The translations under genes and the position numbers were made by a program. 64,000 nt of DNA, from assembly GCA_913776195.1 (NCBI GenBank), contig CAJYMH010000005.1, positions 1 to 64,000 on the forward strand, read 5' to 3'. Shown here one piece after another: positions 1-8,760 of the stretch; position 1 is the stretch's first letter; every line of letters begins with the position of its first letter. This stretch comes from an uncultured Caulobacter sp. (lineage in GTDB: Bacteria; Pseudomonadota; Alphaproteobacteria; Caulobacterales; Caulobacteraceae). The notes below the pieces were generated by a model. It was not told where the DNA came from, searched no databases, and saw only the letters and a list, made by a program, of their open reading frames with translations.

Positions 1-256
1 CCACGAACTCCTCGATCAGAGCGCCGACGTAGTCGACGAAGTGCGGACGCTGCGGATGGCGGGCGACCTGGGTCTTCTGCCAGGCGTCGAGCCCGGCATA
101 GGCCTCGGCCCGCATCTTGCCGGCGCGAGCGCGCAGGGCGGCGATCTCGGCGTCGAACGCGCCTGGACCGGCCGTCTCCGAAAGACGGGAAAGTTCTTCG
201 ATCTTGGATTCGAGCTCGGCGATGGGCCGTTCGAATTCGAGATAATGCGCAGCCAT
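1..256 (-). CDS. accA: Acetyl-CoA carboxylase carboxyltransferase subunit alpha, N-terminal part (runs off the left edge)
   Basis: The 85 codons visible here encode the N-terminus of AccA, the alpha subunit of the carboxyltransferase half of acetyl-CoA carboxylase. That enzyme transfers the carboxyl group from biotin to acetyl-CoA to make malonyl-CoA for fatty acid synthesis in the cytoplasm. The protein begins MAAHYLEFERPIAELESKI and continues through the helical segment with an AYAGLDAWQKTQVARHPQRP stretch, both typical of AccA N-termini. The start is the ATG read from base 256; the gene continues beyond base 1. About 87 bases separate it from the tetR stop upstream, enough for its own promoter. 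Identity is clear from the N-terminus, but the catalytic part is outside the window. Confidence 0.9.
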   Translation of the reverse strand, partial: MAAHYLEFERPIAELESKIEELSRLSETAGPGAFDAEIAALRARAGKMRAEAYAGLDAWQKTQVARHPQRPHFVDYVGALIEEFV

Positions 257-343
257 GGAGTGTTGAACGCTTCCGCCCCGGGAAAGGCGCCGAAACTAGG
301 GGGGACGGCGCTTCGGAGCAAGCCGCACGGGTTCACGCTGTCG

Positions 344-943
344 TCAGGTCGGCCGAAGCCCCTTGCCCAAGGCGTGAAAGATCAGGCCTCGCACCGCCGC
401 CTCGTCCGCTTCCGGCAGCTTTCCGGCCAGGCGCAGGCTCATCACCCCGTGCATGGCGGCCCAGAAGGCGAGACCGATCTGGTATGGGTCGCCGGCCACC
501 ACCCCCTCGTCCACCAGGCCCTGCACATAGGCGGTCATGGTGGCGCGCGACCGCTCCACCGCCGCCACCAGGTCGGGGTAATCGGCCTCGTTCGGTTGTG
601 CGATGTCCACCATCAGGCGATAGGCCTGCGGGCTCTGCGTGGCGAACTGCATGTAGGCGGCGGCCACGGCCTGGGATTTGATCCGCGCGTCGCCGGTCGT
701 GCCGGCATAGGCTGCTTCCATGGCCGAGGCGAAGCGCTCGAAGGCGCTGGTCCGCACGGCGGCCAGGATCTCATCCTTGTCCTTGAAATAGCGATAGGGG
801 GTCATGGCGCTGACCCCCAGCTCCGCCGCCACCTGGCGAAGGGTCACGCCCTCCGCGCCCCGCTCGGCGAACAGCCGCTCCGCCACGGCGCACAGGCGCT
901 CGCGGAAATCGGTGATCTCGGCGGTGGAGAGAACGCGGGGCAT
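344..943 (-). CDS. TetR/AcrR family transcriptional regulator
   Basis: This 199-residue protein has the TetR architecture. An N-terminal helix-turn-helix (about residues 13-60, with the segment GVTLRQVAAELGVSAMTPYR and then YFKDKDEIL) binds DNA, and a helical C-terminal half of the WHG/TetR_C_33 type should bind a ligand or dimerise. No ligand can be predicted. Its start codon lies one base from a perfect 12-bp-arm palindrome at 945-973, which is the natural candidate for an autoregulatory operator. It sits between secA and accA, neither of which is an obvious target. There is no Shine-Dalgarno sequence, because the palindrome occupies that position, so translation may be leaderless or weak. 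Confidence 0.9.
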   Translation of the reverse strand: MPRVLSTAEITDFRERLCAVAERLFAERGAEGVTLRQVAAELGVSAMTPYRYFKDKDEILAAVRTSAFERFASAMEAAYAGTTGDARIKSQAVAAAYMQFATQSPQAYRLMVDIAQPNEADYPDLVAAVERSRATMTAYVQGLVDEGVVAGDPYQIGLAFWAAMHGVMSLRLAGKLPEADEAAVRGLIFHALGKGLRPT

Positions 944-944
944 G

Positions 945-973
945 CCCGCTGATTTACACCATAAATCAGCGGG
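945..973. promoter_or_regulatory. Perfect palindrome, probable TetR operator
   Basis: CCCGCTGATTTA is followed by the 5-base spacer CACCA and then TAAATCAGCGGG, giving 12-bp arms without mismatch. The core TTTA-CACCA-TAAA resembles operators of TetR regulators. It lies between the secA stop (983) and the tetR start (943). It has no T-run on either side, so a terminator role for secA is less likely than an operator, although the RNA could form a hairpin. Confidence 0.65.
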
Positions 974-982
974 AGCTCAAAA

Positions 983-3751
983 TCAGATCAACGCGCCGTG
1001 GCAGTGCTTGAACTTCTTTTCCGAGCCGCAGGGGCAGGGCGCGTTGCGGCTGGTGCGGTCCCAGCCTTCCGGCAGGGCGGCGACCGGCAGGGCCTCGCGG
1101 GCCTGGCTGTCGCCCGGGGCGCCGCCGAACATGGCTGCGGCGCGTTCGTTCTCACCCGTCATCGGATCCATGTGGACCTCGATCAGGCCCGACGGTGTCG
1201 GCTCCGGGGTCGGGTCGGCCATCTGGATCTCGACCGTCATCAGCCAACGGGTGGTGTTGGTGCGCAGGTCGATCAGCAGCTTCTCGAACAGGGAGAAGGC
1301 CTCGGTCTTGTACTCGTTCAGCGGATCCCGCTGGGCGTAGCCGCGCAGGCCGATGACGTTGCGCAGGTGGTCCAGGTGCATCAGGTGTTCGCGCCACTGC
1401 AGGTCGATCATCTGCAGCAGGAAGTTCTTTTCGATCTGGCGGGTCTGCTCAGGGCTGAGCAGGGCCTCGCGCTCGGCGGCGCGGGCGTTCACCGCCGCTG
1501 CCAGACGCTCACGGATCTCTTCGTTGGCGATGCCTTCCTCGGCGGCCCAGTCCTTGAGCGGCAGGGACATGCCGAAGATGTGGCCGACGCGCTCCTCCAG
1601 GCCCTCGATGTCCCACTGCTCGGCATAGGCCTTGGGCGGCAGGTGACGGGCGATCAGGTCGTCGATGACGTCCTCGCGCATCTCGGTGACGATCTCGGAA
1701 AGATCGGTCGCCTCCATGAACTCCTGGCGCTGCTCGAACACGGCCTTGCGCTGGTCGTTGACGACGTCGTCGTACTTCAGGAGGTTCTTGCGGATTTCGT
1801 AGTTGCGCTGCTCGACCTTCTTCTGGGCGGTGGCGATGGCGCGGTTCAGCCAGGGGTGGGTGATGGCCTCACCTTCCTGCACGCCGAAGGTGCGCATGAT
1901 CGCGTCCAGACGGTCGCCGGCGAAGATGCGCAGCAGATCGTCCTCGCAGGACAGGAAGAACTTCGACGTGCCCGGGTCGCCCTGACGACCGGTGCGGCCG
2001 CGCAGCTGGTTGTCGATGCGGCGGCTTTCGTGGCGCTCGGTGCCCAGGACATACAGGCCGCCGGCGTCCAGCGCCTTTTGCTTGTCGTCCTTGATCTCGA
2101 TCTCGATTTCGGCGCGGCGCTTGGCTTCCGCCTCGCCCGTGACCGTGATGCCCAGGCCTTCCTGCTCTTCGCGCCACCGCGAGACCTTCAGGTCGACGTT
2201 GCCGCCCAGCTGGATGTCGGTGCCGCGGCCGGCCATATTGGTGGCGATGGTCACCGCGCCCGGAACGCCGGCGTCGGCCACGATCAGGGCTTCCTGCTCG
2301 TGATAGCGGGCGTTCAGCACGTTGTGCGGCAGGCCCTTCGTCTTCTTGCCGTTGATTTCGAAGACGTGCTTGTTCATCAGCTCCGAGAGCTGCTCCGACT
2401 TCTCGATCGATGCGGTGCCCACCAGGATCGGCTGGCCGCGGACGTAGCAGTCCTCGACCTGCTTCAGGATGGCGACGTTCTTCTCGGCCTCGGTGCGGTA
2501 CACCTCGTCGTCGAAGTCGATGCGCTTGATCACCCGGTTGGTTGGGATCTCGGCCACGTCCATCTTGTAGATGTCGCCGAACTCCTGGGCCTCGGTGGCC
2601 GCGGTGCCGGTCATGCCCGACAGCTTGGAATAGAGGCGGAAGTAGTTCTGGATCGTCACCGAGGCCAGGGTCTGGTTCTCGGGCTGGATCTCGGCGCCTT
2701 CCTTGGCCTCGATCGCCTGGTGCAGGCCTTCCGACAGGCGTCGACCGCTCATCATCCGGCCCGTGAACTCGTCGATCAGGACGACTTCGCCGCCCTTGAC
2801 GATGTAGTCCTTGTCGCGCGTGTACAGGACGTTGGCGCGCAGGGCCTGGTTCACGTGGTGGACCAGCGAGACGTTGGCGGCGTCATAGAGGCCGGCCGTG
2901 TCCTCGGCCAAGTGGCCGCCCTCGGTCAGCATCTCCTCGACGCGCTCCTGGCCTTCCTCGGTGAGGATGACCTGACGCTGCTTCTCGTCGTGATCGAAGG
3001 TCGCCGTGTCCTTGATGAGCTCCTTCACCAGGACGTCGATGGTCTTGTACAGCTCGCTGCGGTCTTCGGTCGGGCCGGAGATGATCAGCGGGGTGCGGGC
3101 TTCGTCGATGAGGATCGAGTCCACTTCGTCGACGATCGCGAAATTGTGGCCGCGCTGGACCATCTCGCGCACGTCATAGACGAGGTTGTCGCGCAGATAG
3201 TCGAAGCCGAACTCGTTGTTCGTGCCGTAGGTGATGTCGCAGCGGTAGGCCGCCTGACGCTGGCCCTGGCTCAGGCCGTTGACGATCACGCCGACGGACA
3301 GGCCCAGGAACTTGTAGACCCGCCCCATCCACTCGCTGTCGCGGGTGGCCAGATAGTCATTGACGGTGATGACGTGCACGCCCTTGCCGCTCAGGGCGTT
3401 CAGGTAGACGGGCAGGGTGCCGACCAGGGTCTTGCCTTCGCCGGTCCGCATTTCGGCGATGCCGCCGCCGTGCAGGACCATGCCGCCGACCATCTGAACG
3501 TCGAAATGCCGCAGGCCGATGGCGCGCTTGGCCGCTTCGCGGACCGCCGCGAAGGCTTCGGGCAGCAGAGCGTCCAACGACTCGCCGCCTTCGACGCGTT
3601 TCTTGAACTCAGCCGTCTTGCCCGCCAGCTCAGCATCGCTGAGGGCCTCGAACTGCGGCTCCAGCGCGTTGATCTTGGCGACCCGGGCCTGATGGCCCTT
3701 CACCTTGCGTTCGTTGGAGGAGCCGAAAAGCTTTTTGGCGAAGCCGAGCAT
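983..3751 (-). CDS. secA: Preprotein translocase ATPase SecA
   Basis: SecA is the motor ATPase that drives unfolded preproteins through SecYEG across the inner membrane. The 922-residue product has the normal length. Walker A is MRTGEGKT (residues 101-108) and Walker B is DEVD (208-211). The helicase-like second nucleotide-binding domain carries [10 protein letters not shown] and the [10 protein letters not shown] arginine-finger region. The C-terminus ends in the zinc-binding SEC-C motif [14 protein letters not shown], which binds SecB and lipids. The start [11 protein letters not shown] is standard. The gene is divergent from the DPP IV-type peptidase gene across about 170 bases and is followed by tetR. 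Nothing is missing. Confidence 0.98.
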   Translation of the reverse strand: MLGFAKKLFGSSNERKVKGHQARVAKINALEPQFEALSDAELAGKTAEFKKRVEGGESLDALLPEAFAAVREAAKRAIGLRHFDVQMVGGMVLHGGGIAEMRTGEGKTLVGTLPVYLNALSGKGVHVITVNDYLATRDSEWMGRVYKFLGLSVGVIVNGLSQGQRQAAYRCDITYGTNNEFGFDYLRDNLVYDVREMVQRGHNFAIVDEVDSILIDEARTPLIISGPTEDRSELYKTIDVLVKELIKDTATFDHDEKQRQVILTEEGQERVEEMLTEGGHLAEDTAGLYDAANVSLVHHVNQALRANVLYTRDKDYIVKGGEVVLIDEFTGRMMSGRRLSEGLHQAIEAKEGAEIQPENQTLASVTIQNYFRLYSKLSGMTGTAATEAQEFGDIYKMDVAEIPTNRVIKRIDFDDEVYRTEAEKNVAILKQVEDCYVRGQPILVGTASIEKSEQLSELMNKHVFEINGKKTKGLPHNVLNARYHEQEALIVADAGVPGAVTIATNMAGRGTDIQLGGNVDLKVSRWREEQEGLGITVTGEAEAKRRAEIEIEIKDDKQKALDAGGLYVLGTERHESRRIDNQLRGRTGRQGDPGTSKFFLSCEDDLLRIFAGDRLDAIMRTFGVQEGEAITHPWLNRAIATAQKKVEQRNYEIRKNLLKYDDVVNDQRKAVFEQRQEFMEATDLSEIVTEMREDVIDDLIARHLPPKAYAEQWDIEGLEERVGHIFGMSLPLKDWAAEEGIANEEIRERLAAAVNARAAEREALLSPEQTRQIEKNFLLQMIDLQWREHLMHLDHLRNVIGLRGYAQRDPLNEYKTEAFSLFEKLLIDLRTNTTRWLMTVEIQMADPTPEPTPSGLIEVHMDPMTGENERAAAMFGGAPGDSQAREALPVAALPEGWDRTSRNAPCPCGSEKKFKHCHGALI

Positions 3752-3924
3752 GCGGGGAATTGTTCCGTGAAAACCGGTGGGAGCGAGGCTGCGGTCCTTT
3801 AAAACCGCTGGAAAATCCGCCTCGTTCAGCGCGCCGGAGACTTAAGCAGCGGTCCAGCCAGTGTCAACGCGAGCGGGCATATCTAGGCGTTGACCATGGG
3901 ACATGGGACGCCCAAAGACGCAGA

Positions 3925-6138
3925 ATGCGCCAGATTGTTCCCGTCGCCCTCGCCGCGATCCTCGCCGCCGGCTCCGCCCAGGCCGAAATCCTTACGCCGG
4001 AGCGCGTCTTCACCGGTTCCGACCTGAACGGCCCCAAAGCCCTGGGCGTGGCCCTGTCGCCCGACGGCAAGCGGGTCACGTACCGCAAGGCCAAGGTTGA
4101 GGATCAGAAGGTCACCGACCTGTGGGCCATGGACGTGAAGGGCGGGGAGCCCTACCGCCTCGTGGACGCCAACGCCTTGTCCCAGGAGGGCAAGACCCTG
4201 TCGGAGGCGGAGATCGCCCGCCGCGAGCGGATGCGCATCGCCCAGACCGGGGTCGTCGAATACCACTGGGACGAACAGGGGCGGTTCATCCTGGTCCCCG
4301 TGGACGGCGACCTGTTCCTGGCCGAGGCCGCCGGCGGCAAGGTCCGCCGCCTGACCGAGACGAAGGGCGATGAGGTGGACGGCAAGGTCTCGCCCCTGGG
4401 GACCTATGTCTCCTTCGTCCGCGAGCAGAACCTCTATGTCCTGCCCCTGGCCGGCGGCGCCGAGCGCGCCTTGACCACGGACGGCAAGGACACCCTGACC
4501 TGGGCCACGGCCGAGTTCATCGCCCAGGAGGAGATGGACCGCCACACCGGCTACTGGTGGTCGCCGGACGAGGCGAAGATCGCCCTGACCCGCGTGGATG
4601 AAAGCGGCGTCGACGTGGTGCCCCGTCTGGACATCGGCGCATCCGGCGCGACGTCGGTCGCCCAGCGCTATCCTCGCGCCGGCCGCCCAAATGCGGTGGT
4701 CGAGGTGTTTGTGCATGACTTGGCCAGCGGCGAGAAGGTCAAGGTCGACCTCGGCGCCGACAAGGACATCTATGTCGCCCGGGTGAAGTGGTCCGAGGAC
4801 GGCAAGACCCTGTACGTCCAGCGCCAGACCCGCGACCAGAAGCGCCTGGACCTGCTGGCCGTCGATCCGGCCACGGGCGCGGCGAAGGTCATTCTCACCG
4901 AGACCTCGCCGCACTGGGTCGAGCTGAGCGACGACTTCAAGCCGCTCAAGGACGGCGCCTTCCTGTGGTCCTCGGAGAAGTCCGGCTTCCGCCATCTCTA
5001 TCTGCACGCCGCCGACGGCCGCCTGATCCGTCAGGTGACCAACGGCGAGTGGCCCATGGACGCCCTGGAGGGGGTGGACGAGGCCAAGGGCCTGGCCCTG
5101 TTCTCGGCCTCCATCGACACCCCGCTGGAGCGTCGCCTCTACTCGGTCAGCTATAAGGCCCCCGCCACGCCCAGGGCTCTCACGCCCGCCGGCGGCTGGT
5201 GGGCCGTGGACGTGGCCGAGCGGGGCGGCGCTTTCGCCGCGACCTATTCGGACCCCGACACGCCGCCGCGGACCGCCCTGTACGACCCGACCGGCAAGCG
5301 CGTCCGATGGATCGAGGAGAACCGCCTCGACGCCAAGCATCCCTATGGCGCGTTCGTCAGCACGCACCGTGCTCCGACCTTCGGGACGATCAAGGCGGCC
5401 GACGGCCAGGACCTCTACTACGGCCTGACCACCCCGCCTGGCTTCGATCCGGCCAAGACGTATCCCGTTGTGGTGCTGGTCTATGGCGGGCCCACCAGCC
5501 AGACGGTCGCGAAGAAGTGGTATGAGCCGCGCGAACGCCTGCTGCTTGACGCGGGCTATATCGTCTTCCGTCTGGACAACCGGGGCTCGGTCAACCGCTC
5601 CGTCGCCTTCAAGACCGCTCTGGACCGCAGGCTGGGCACGGTGGAGGTTGAGGATCAGGTCGCCGGAGCGAACTTCCTGAAGACCTTGCCCTACGTCGAT
5701 CCCGACCGCATCGGCGTCGTCGGCTGGTCCTACGGCGGTTACATGTCCCTGATGCTGCTGACCCAGCCGAATTCCGGCTTTTCGGCTGGCATCAGCGGCG
5801 CCCCGCCCACCGACTGGTCGTTGTACGACACCCATTACACCGAGCGCTTCATGGGCGCGCCGCAGGACAATCCGGCCGGCTACAAGGCCTCGGAAGTCGG
5901 ACCGCGCCTGAAGAACCTGTCGGGCGACCTGCTGCTGGTCCACGGCATGAGCGACGACAACGTCATCTTCGAGAACGCCACCCGCGTCATGGCGCAGATG
6001 CAGGCCGACGGGCAGCCGTTCGAGACCATGCTCTATCCGGGCGAGCGCCACAGCGTGGTCCGCAGCCCGTCCAAGGGCCTGCACGTCTGGAAGACCTATC
6101 TGGAGTTCCTGGGCCGCAAGCTGAAGCCGGGAAGCTAA
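3925..6138 (+). CDS. S9 family peptidase, dipeptidyl-peptidase IV type, exported
   Basis: This is a serine exopeptidase of the prolyl oligopeptidase family (S9B), expected to remove X-Pro dipeptides in the periplasm. I chose the ATG at 3925 because it gives a proper signal peptide (MRQIVPVALAAILAAGSAQA); the open frame extends 55 codons upstream with no signal peptide. The 737-residue protein has an N-terminal beta-propeller of DPP IV type, with a motif around AEFIAQEEMDRHTGYWW that contains the Glu pair that anchors the substrate N-terminus. A C-terminal alpha/beta hydrolase domain follows. The probable triad is Ser602 (GWSYGGYMS), Asp677 (HGMSDDN) and His709 (GERHS). The gene is followed 77 bases later by a PPIase gene, with a repeat remnant between them. 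Confidence 0.93.
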   Translation: MRQIVPVALAAILAAGSAQAEILTPERVFTGSDLNGPKALGVALSPDGKRVTYRKAKVEDQKVTDLWAMDVKGGEPYRLVDANALSQEGKTLSEAEIARRERMRIAQTGVVEYHWDEQGRFILVPVDGDLFLAEAAGGKVRRLTETKGDEVDGKVSPLGTYVSFVREQNLYVLPLAGGAERALTTDGKDTLTWATAEFIAQEEMDRHTGYWWSPDEAKIALTRVDESGVDVVPRLDIGASGATSVAQRYPRAGRPNAVVEVFVHDLASGEKVKVDLGADKDIYVARVKWSEDGKTLYVQRQTRDQKRLDLLAVDPATGAAKVILTETSPHWVELSDDFKPLKDGAFLWSSEKSGFRHLYLHAADGRLIRQVTNGEWPMDALEGVDEAKGLALFSASIDTPLERRLYSVSYKAPATPRALTPAGGWWAVDVAERGGAFAATYSDPDTPPRTALYDPTGKRVRWIEENRLDAKHPYGAFVSTHRAPTFGTIKAADGQDLYYGLTTPPGFDPAKTYPVVVLVYGGPTSQTVAKKWYEPRERLLLDAGYIVFRLDNRGSVNRSVAFKTALDRRLGTVEVEDQVAGANFLKTLPYVDPDRIGVVGWSYGGYMSLMLLTQPNSGFSAGISGAPPTDWSLYDTHYTERFMGAPQDNPAGYKASEVGPRLKNLSGDLLLVHGMSDDNVIFENATRVMAQMQADGQPFETMLYPGERHSVVRSPSKGLHVWKTYLEFLGRKLKPGS

Positions 6139-6140
6139 GC

Positions 6141-6160
6141 CTCCTACAGGGGAGGAGAAC
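6141..6160. repeat. Short remnant of the GC-rich intergenic repeat
   Basis: The 20 bases just after the peptidase stop end in CTACAGGGGAGGAGAAC. This matches the terminal segment of the full-length repeats at 8614-8760, 22853-23042 and 34944-35080. It is too short to be certain and may be a decayed end of the same element. Confidence 0.4.
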
Positions 6161-6215
6161 ACTGGCGCCCGTCCGCGACTGGCGTTACGGAGCCTTGAAG
6201 CCGCAAGGAGTCTGC

Positions 6216-7145
6216 ATGACCTTGTCCGCCAAACGTCCCGCCTTCCTGATCGTCGCCCTGCTGGCGGCGAGCCTCACCCTGGCCGCCTGCGGGCGGAACG
6301 CCGGGACCGAGAAGCCGCCAGAGCCCGGCGACGAGGTCGTGGCCCGCGTCGATGCGCGTCCGGTCTGGACCAGCGACGTGAAGCGCGAGGCCGTGGCCCA
6401 GGGCCTGATCGGCGAGGGCGACCCTCTCGATCCGTCCTCCGACCTGTTCCGTCGCGTGCTGGACGAGGTGGTGGACCAGAAGCTGCTGGCGGCCGAGGCC
6501 CTGAAGCAGAAGCTGGACAAGGATCCCGCCGCCCAGCGCCGCCTGGACGCCGCCCGTGAGCGCATTCTCGGCGACATGCTGGTCGAGGGCGTGGTCGAAA
6601 AGGCCGTGACCGACAACGCCATCCGCGGCCTCTATCAGGAGCAGCTGAAGCTCTCGAAGCGGTCGGAGGAGATCAAGGCTCGCCAAATCCTGGTCCCGAC
6701 CCAGGCCGACGGCGACGCCGTGCGTAAGCTGCTGTCCACCGGCGCCTCGTTCGAGGCCCTGGCCATGGAGCGCTCCACCGACGCGGCGACCCGCTTCAAC
6801 GGCGGCGACCTGGGCTACTTCACGGTCGACGTGATGCCCGAGGCCTATGCCGCCGCCCTGAAGGACGCGGCCGTGGGCTCCATCGTCGGTCCCTTCGCCA
6901 CCGAGGGCGGCTTCGCCGTCGTGAAGGTGGAGGACAAGCGCACCGAGGAGCCGATCACCATCGAGGCCGCCCGCCCGCAGATCGTCCGCTTCCTGACCTA
7001 TGATCAGGTCCGCGACCTGCTGGAGAAGCTGCGCGCCAAGGCCAAGGTCGAGACCCTGCTGCCCAGCCAGCCCGACATCCCCGGCGCGCCGCGCGAACCC
7101 GCCGCCGCCGCTCCCGCTTCCGCTCCTGCTGCCAAGGCGAATTGA
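6216..7145 (+). CDS. Peptidyl-prolyl cis-trans isomerase (parvulin/SurA-like) lipoprotein
   Basis: This is a periplasmic, membrane-anchored folding factor. The ATG at 6216 is chosen because AAGGAG lies just upstream; an in-frame TTG 21 bases earlier would include that site. The 309-residue precursor has a lipoprotein signal with lipobox LAAC (Cys25). A SurA-N-like helical region follows, then a parvulin rotamase domain from about KARQILVPTQADGDAVRKLL to FAVVKVEDKR, with the usual GGDLGYF motif. The C-terminus is Ala/Pro-rich and low in complexity. The stop codon overlaps the argJ start (TGATG), so the two are translationally coupled. In alphaproteobacteria this gene commonly sits between secA and argJ, which fits a role in handling secreted proteins. 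Confidence 0.9.
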   Translation: MTLSAKRPAFLIVALLAASLTLAACGRNAGTEKPPEPGDEVVARVDARPVWTSDVKREAVAQGLIGEGDPLDPSSDLFRRVLDEVVDQKLLAAEALKQKLDKDPAAQRRLDAARERILGDMLVEGVVEKAVTDNAIRGLYQEQLKLSKRSEEIKARQILVPTQADGDAVRKLLSTGASFEALAMERSTDAATRFNGGDLGYFTVDVMPEAYAAALKDAAVGSIVGPFATEGGFAVVKVEDKRTEEPITIEAARPQIVRFLTYDQVRDLLEKLRAKAKVETLLPSQPDIPGAPREPAAAAPASAPAAKAN

Positions 7146-8611
7146 TGAGCCGTACGCCGTCCAAAACCCCGGCCAAGGCCGCCGCCCAGAAGTCCGCGCC
7201 CAAGAAGGCCGCGGCCGCCAAGAACGCGGCGAAGGCTGTGAGCAAGCCGCTGGAAAAGGTCGGGCAGGTCGTGGAGAACGCCCTGGACCCGCTGACCTCG
7301 GCCCTGAAGCGACCGTTCGCCGGCAATGCTCAGGCCCAGCAGGCCGCCGCCCCGGCCGGCGCGCCAGGCAAGCCAGGCCTGGCGGTCTCGCCCCTTGCCG
7401 TGCCGTTCCCGTCGATCCCGCCTATCGCCGGCGTCGAGATCGCCACCGGCCATGCGGGCTTCTACAAGCATGTCCGTGAGGATGTGCTGCTCATGCGCTT
7501 CGCCGAGGGCACCTCGGCGGCGGGCGTCTTCACCCGCCATGGCGTGGGATCGGCCCCGGTCGACTGGTGCAAGAAGCATCTGGAGATGAGCAAGGGCGAG
7601 AACGTCCGCGCCCTGGTGGTCAACGCCGGTTGCGCCAACAGCTTCACGGGCCGCCCCGGCGCCGACGCCGCCCGCCGCGTCGCCACCGCCGTGGCCAAGC
7701 GCCTGGATTGCCGCCAGCGCGACGTGATGATGGCTTCCACCGGAGTCATCGGCGTGATCCTGGACGACGCCAAGATCACCGCCCGCCTGCCCGAGATCGA
7801 GACCCGCCTGACCGCCGACGCCTGGGCGGCGGCGGCCTCGGCGATCATGACCACCGACACCTTCCCGAAGGGGGCCTACGCTGTCGCCGATATCGACGGC
7901 GTCACGGTGCGGATCGCCGGCATCGCCAAGGGCTCGGGCATGATCGCGCCGGACATGGCGACCATGCTGTCCTTCGTGGCCACCGACGCGGCCATCTCGC
8001 CCGCCGTTCTGCAGACCCTGGTCAGCCTATATACCCGCACCACGTTCAACGCGGTGACGGTGGACGGCGATCGCTCCACCAACGACACCCTGCTGCTGTT
8101 CGCCACCGGCCAGTCCGGCGCGCCGAAGATCAGCCGCGCGGGCGACAAGCGCCTGGCGGACTTCCGCGAGAAGCTGGAGCTGGTCCTTCACGACCTGGCC
8201 ATGCAACTGGTCAAGGATGGCGAGGGCGCGACCAAGTTCGTCAAGATCACCGTCAACGGCGCCGACAGCCCGGCCAGCGCGCGCAAGATCGCTCGCACCA
8301 TCGCCGAAAGCCCGTTGGTCAAGACCGCCATCGCCGGCGAAGACGCCAATTGGGGCCGCATCGTCATGGCCGTGGGGCGCGCGGACGAGCCGGTGAACCG
8401 CGACCGCATCGCCATCCGCTTCGGGCCCCTGACCGCCGCTCAGGACGGCCTGGTGGCGCCCGACTACAATGAGGCGAAGATGAGCGCTTACATGAAGAAC
8501 GCCGAGTTGGAGATCTCCGTCGATGTCGGCGTCGGCCGCGGCTCCTCCACCGTCTGGACCTGCGACCTGACCAAACAGTACGTGGCCATCAACGGCGACT
8601 ACCGGAGCTAG
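7145..8611 (+). CDS. argJ: Bifunctional ornithine acetyltransferase / N-acetylglutamate synthase with a Lys/Ala-rich N-terminal extension
   Basis: ArgJ transfers acetyl between N-acetylornithine and glutamate in the cyclic arginine pathway. The enzyme proper starts near residue 85 (FPSIPPIAGVEIATGHAGFY) and includes KGSGMIAPDMATML, where autoproteolysis before the Thr of MATML makes the two subunits and exposes the nucleophile. The product is 488 residues. Typical ArgJ proteins are about 400, so roughly 80 residues are extra. This extension (MSRTPSKTPAKAAAQKSAPK and on) is almost all Lys, Ala and Pro up to residue 37, like a histone H1 tail, and is then moderately helical. The ATG overlaps the stop of the PPIase gene, and there is no in-frame Met between the extension and the enzyme, so the extension is probably translated. 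Confidence 0.95.
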   Translation: MSRTPSKTPAKAAAQKSAPKKAAAAKNAAKAVSKPLEKVGQVVENALDPLTSALKRPFAGNAQAQQAAAPAGAPGKPGLAVSPLAVPFPSIPPIAGVEIATGHAGFYKHVREDVLLMRFAEGTSAAGVFTRHGVGSAPVDWCKKHLEMSKGENVRALVVNAGCANSFTGRPGADAARRVATAVAKRLDCRQRDVMMASTGVIGVILDDAKITARLPEIETRLTADAWAAAASAIMTTDTFPKGAYAVADIDGVTVRIAGIAKGSGMIAPDMATMLSFVATDAAISPAVLQTLVSLYTRTTFNAVTVDGDRSTNDTLLLFATGQSGAPKISRAGDKRLADFREKLELVLHDLAMQLVKDGEGATKFVKITVNGADSPASARKIARTIAESPLVKTAIAGEDANWGRIVMAVGRADEPVNRDRIAIRFGPLTAAQDGLVAPDYNEAKMSAYMKNAELEISVDVGVGRGSSTVWTCDLTKQYVAINGDYRS

Positions 8612-8613
8612 GT

Positions 8614-8760
8614 TCTCTTCTCCTGCCCCGCTTGCGGGGGACGGGACCACGAAGTGGTGGAGGGGCCGCGGACTGGGTGCCGACTCAGCAGAGCGCCCCC
8701 TCCGTCTCGTCGCTGCGCGCCGGTCCAGCTCCCCCGTAGGCTGCGCTACAGGAGAGGAGA
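8614..8760. repeat. GC-rich intergenic repeat, copy 1 (contains a GACTC site)
   Basis: This element begins TCTCTTCTCCTGCCCCGC and ends with the reverse-complement-like GGAGAGGAGA. Internally it holds GGTGGAGGGGCCGCGGACTGG, GACTCAGCAGAGCG and CCCCCTCCGTCTCGTCGCT blocks. It is very similar to copy 2 at 22853-23042 and related to copy 3 at 34944-35080. The whole can fold as a long imperfect hairpin. It fills the space between the convergent argJ and kinase genes, and the last kinase codons lie inside it. GACTC is a GANTC site, the target of the CcrM methylase in Caulobacter relatives. Confidence 0.85.

Noticed and set aside
998-3802. Very long open frame on the plus strand opposite secA, and similar ones opposite the peptidase, rhlE and the ABC-F gene
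   Set aside because: These are stop-poor frames caused by high GC content on the strand opposite strong genes. They have no domain resemblance or ribosome-binding sites.
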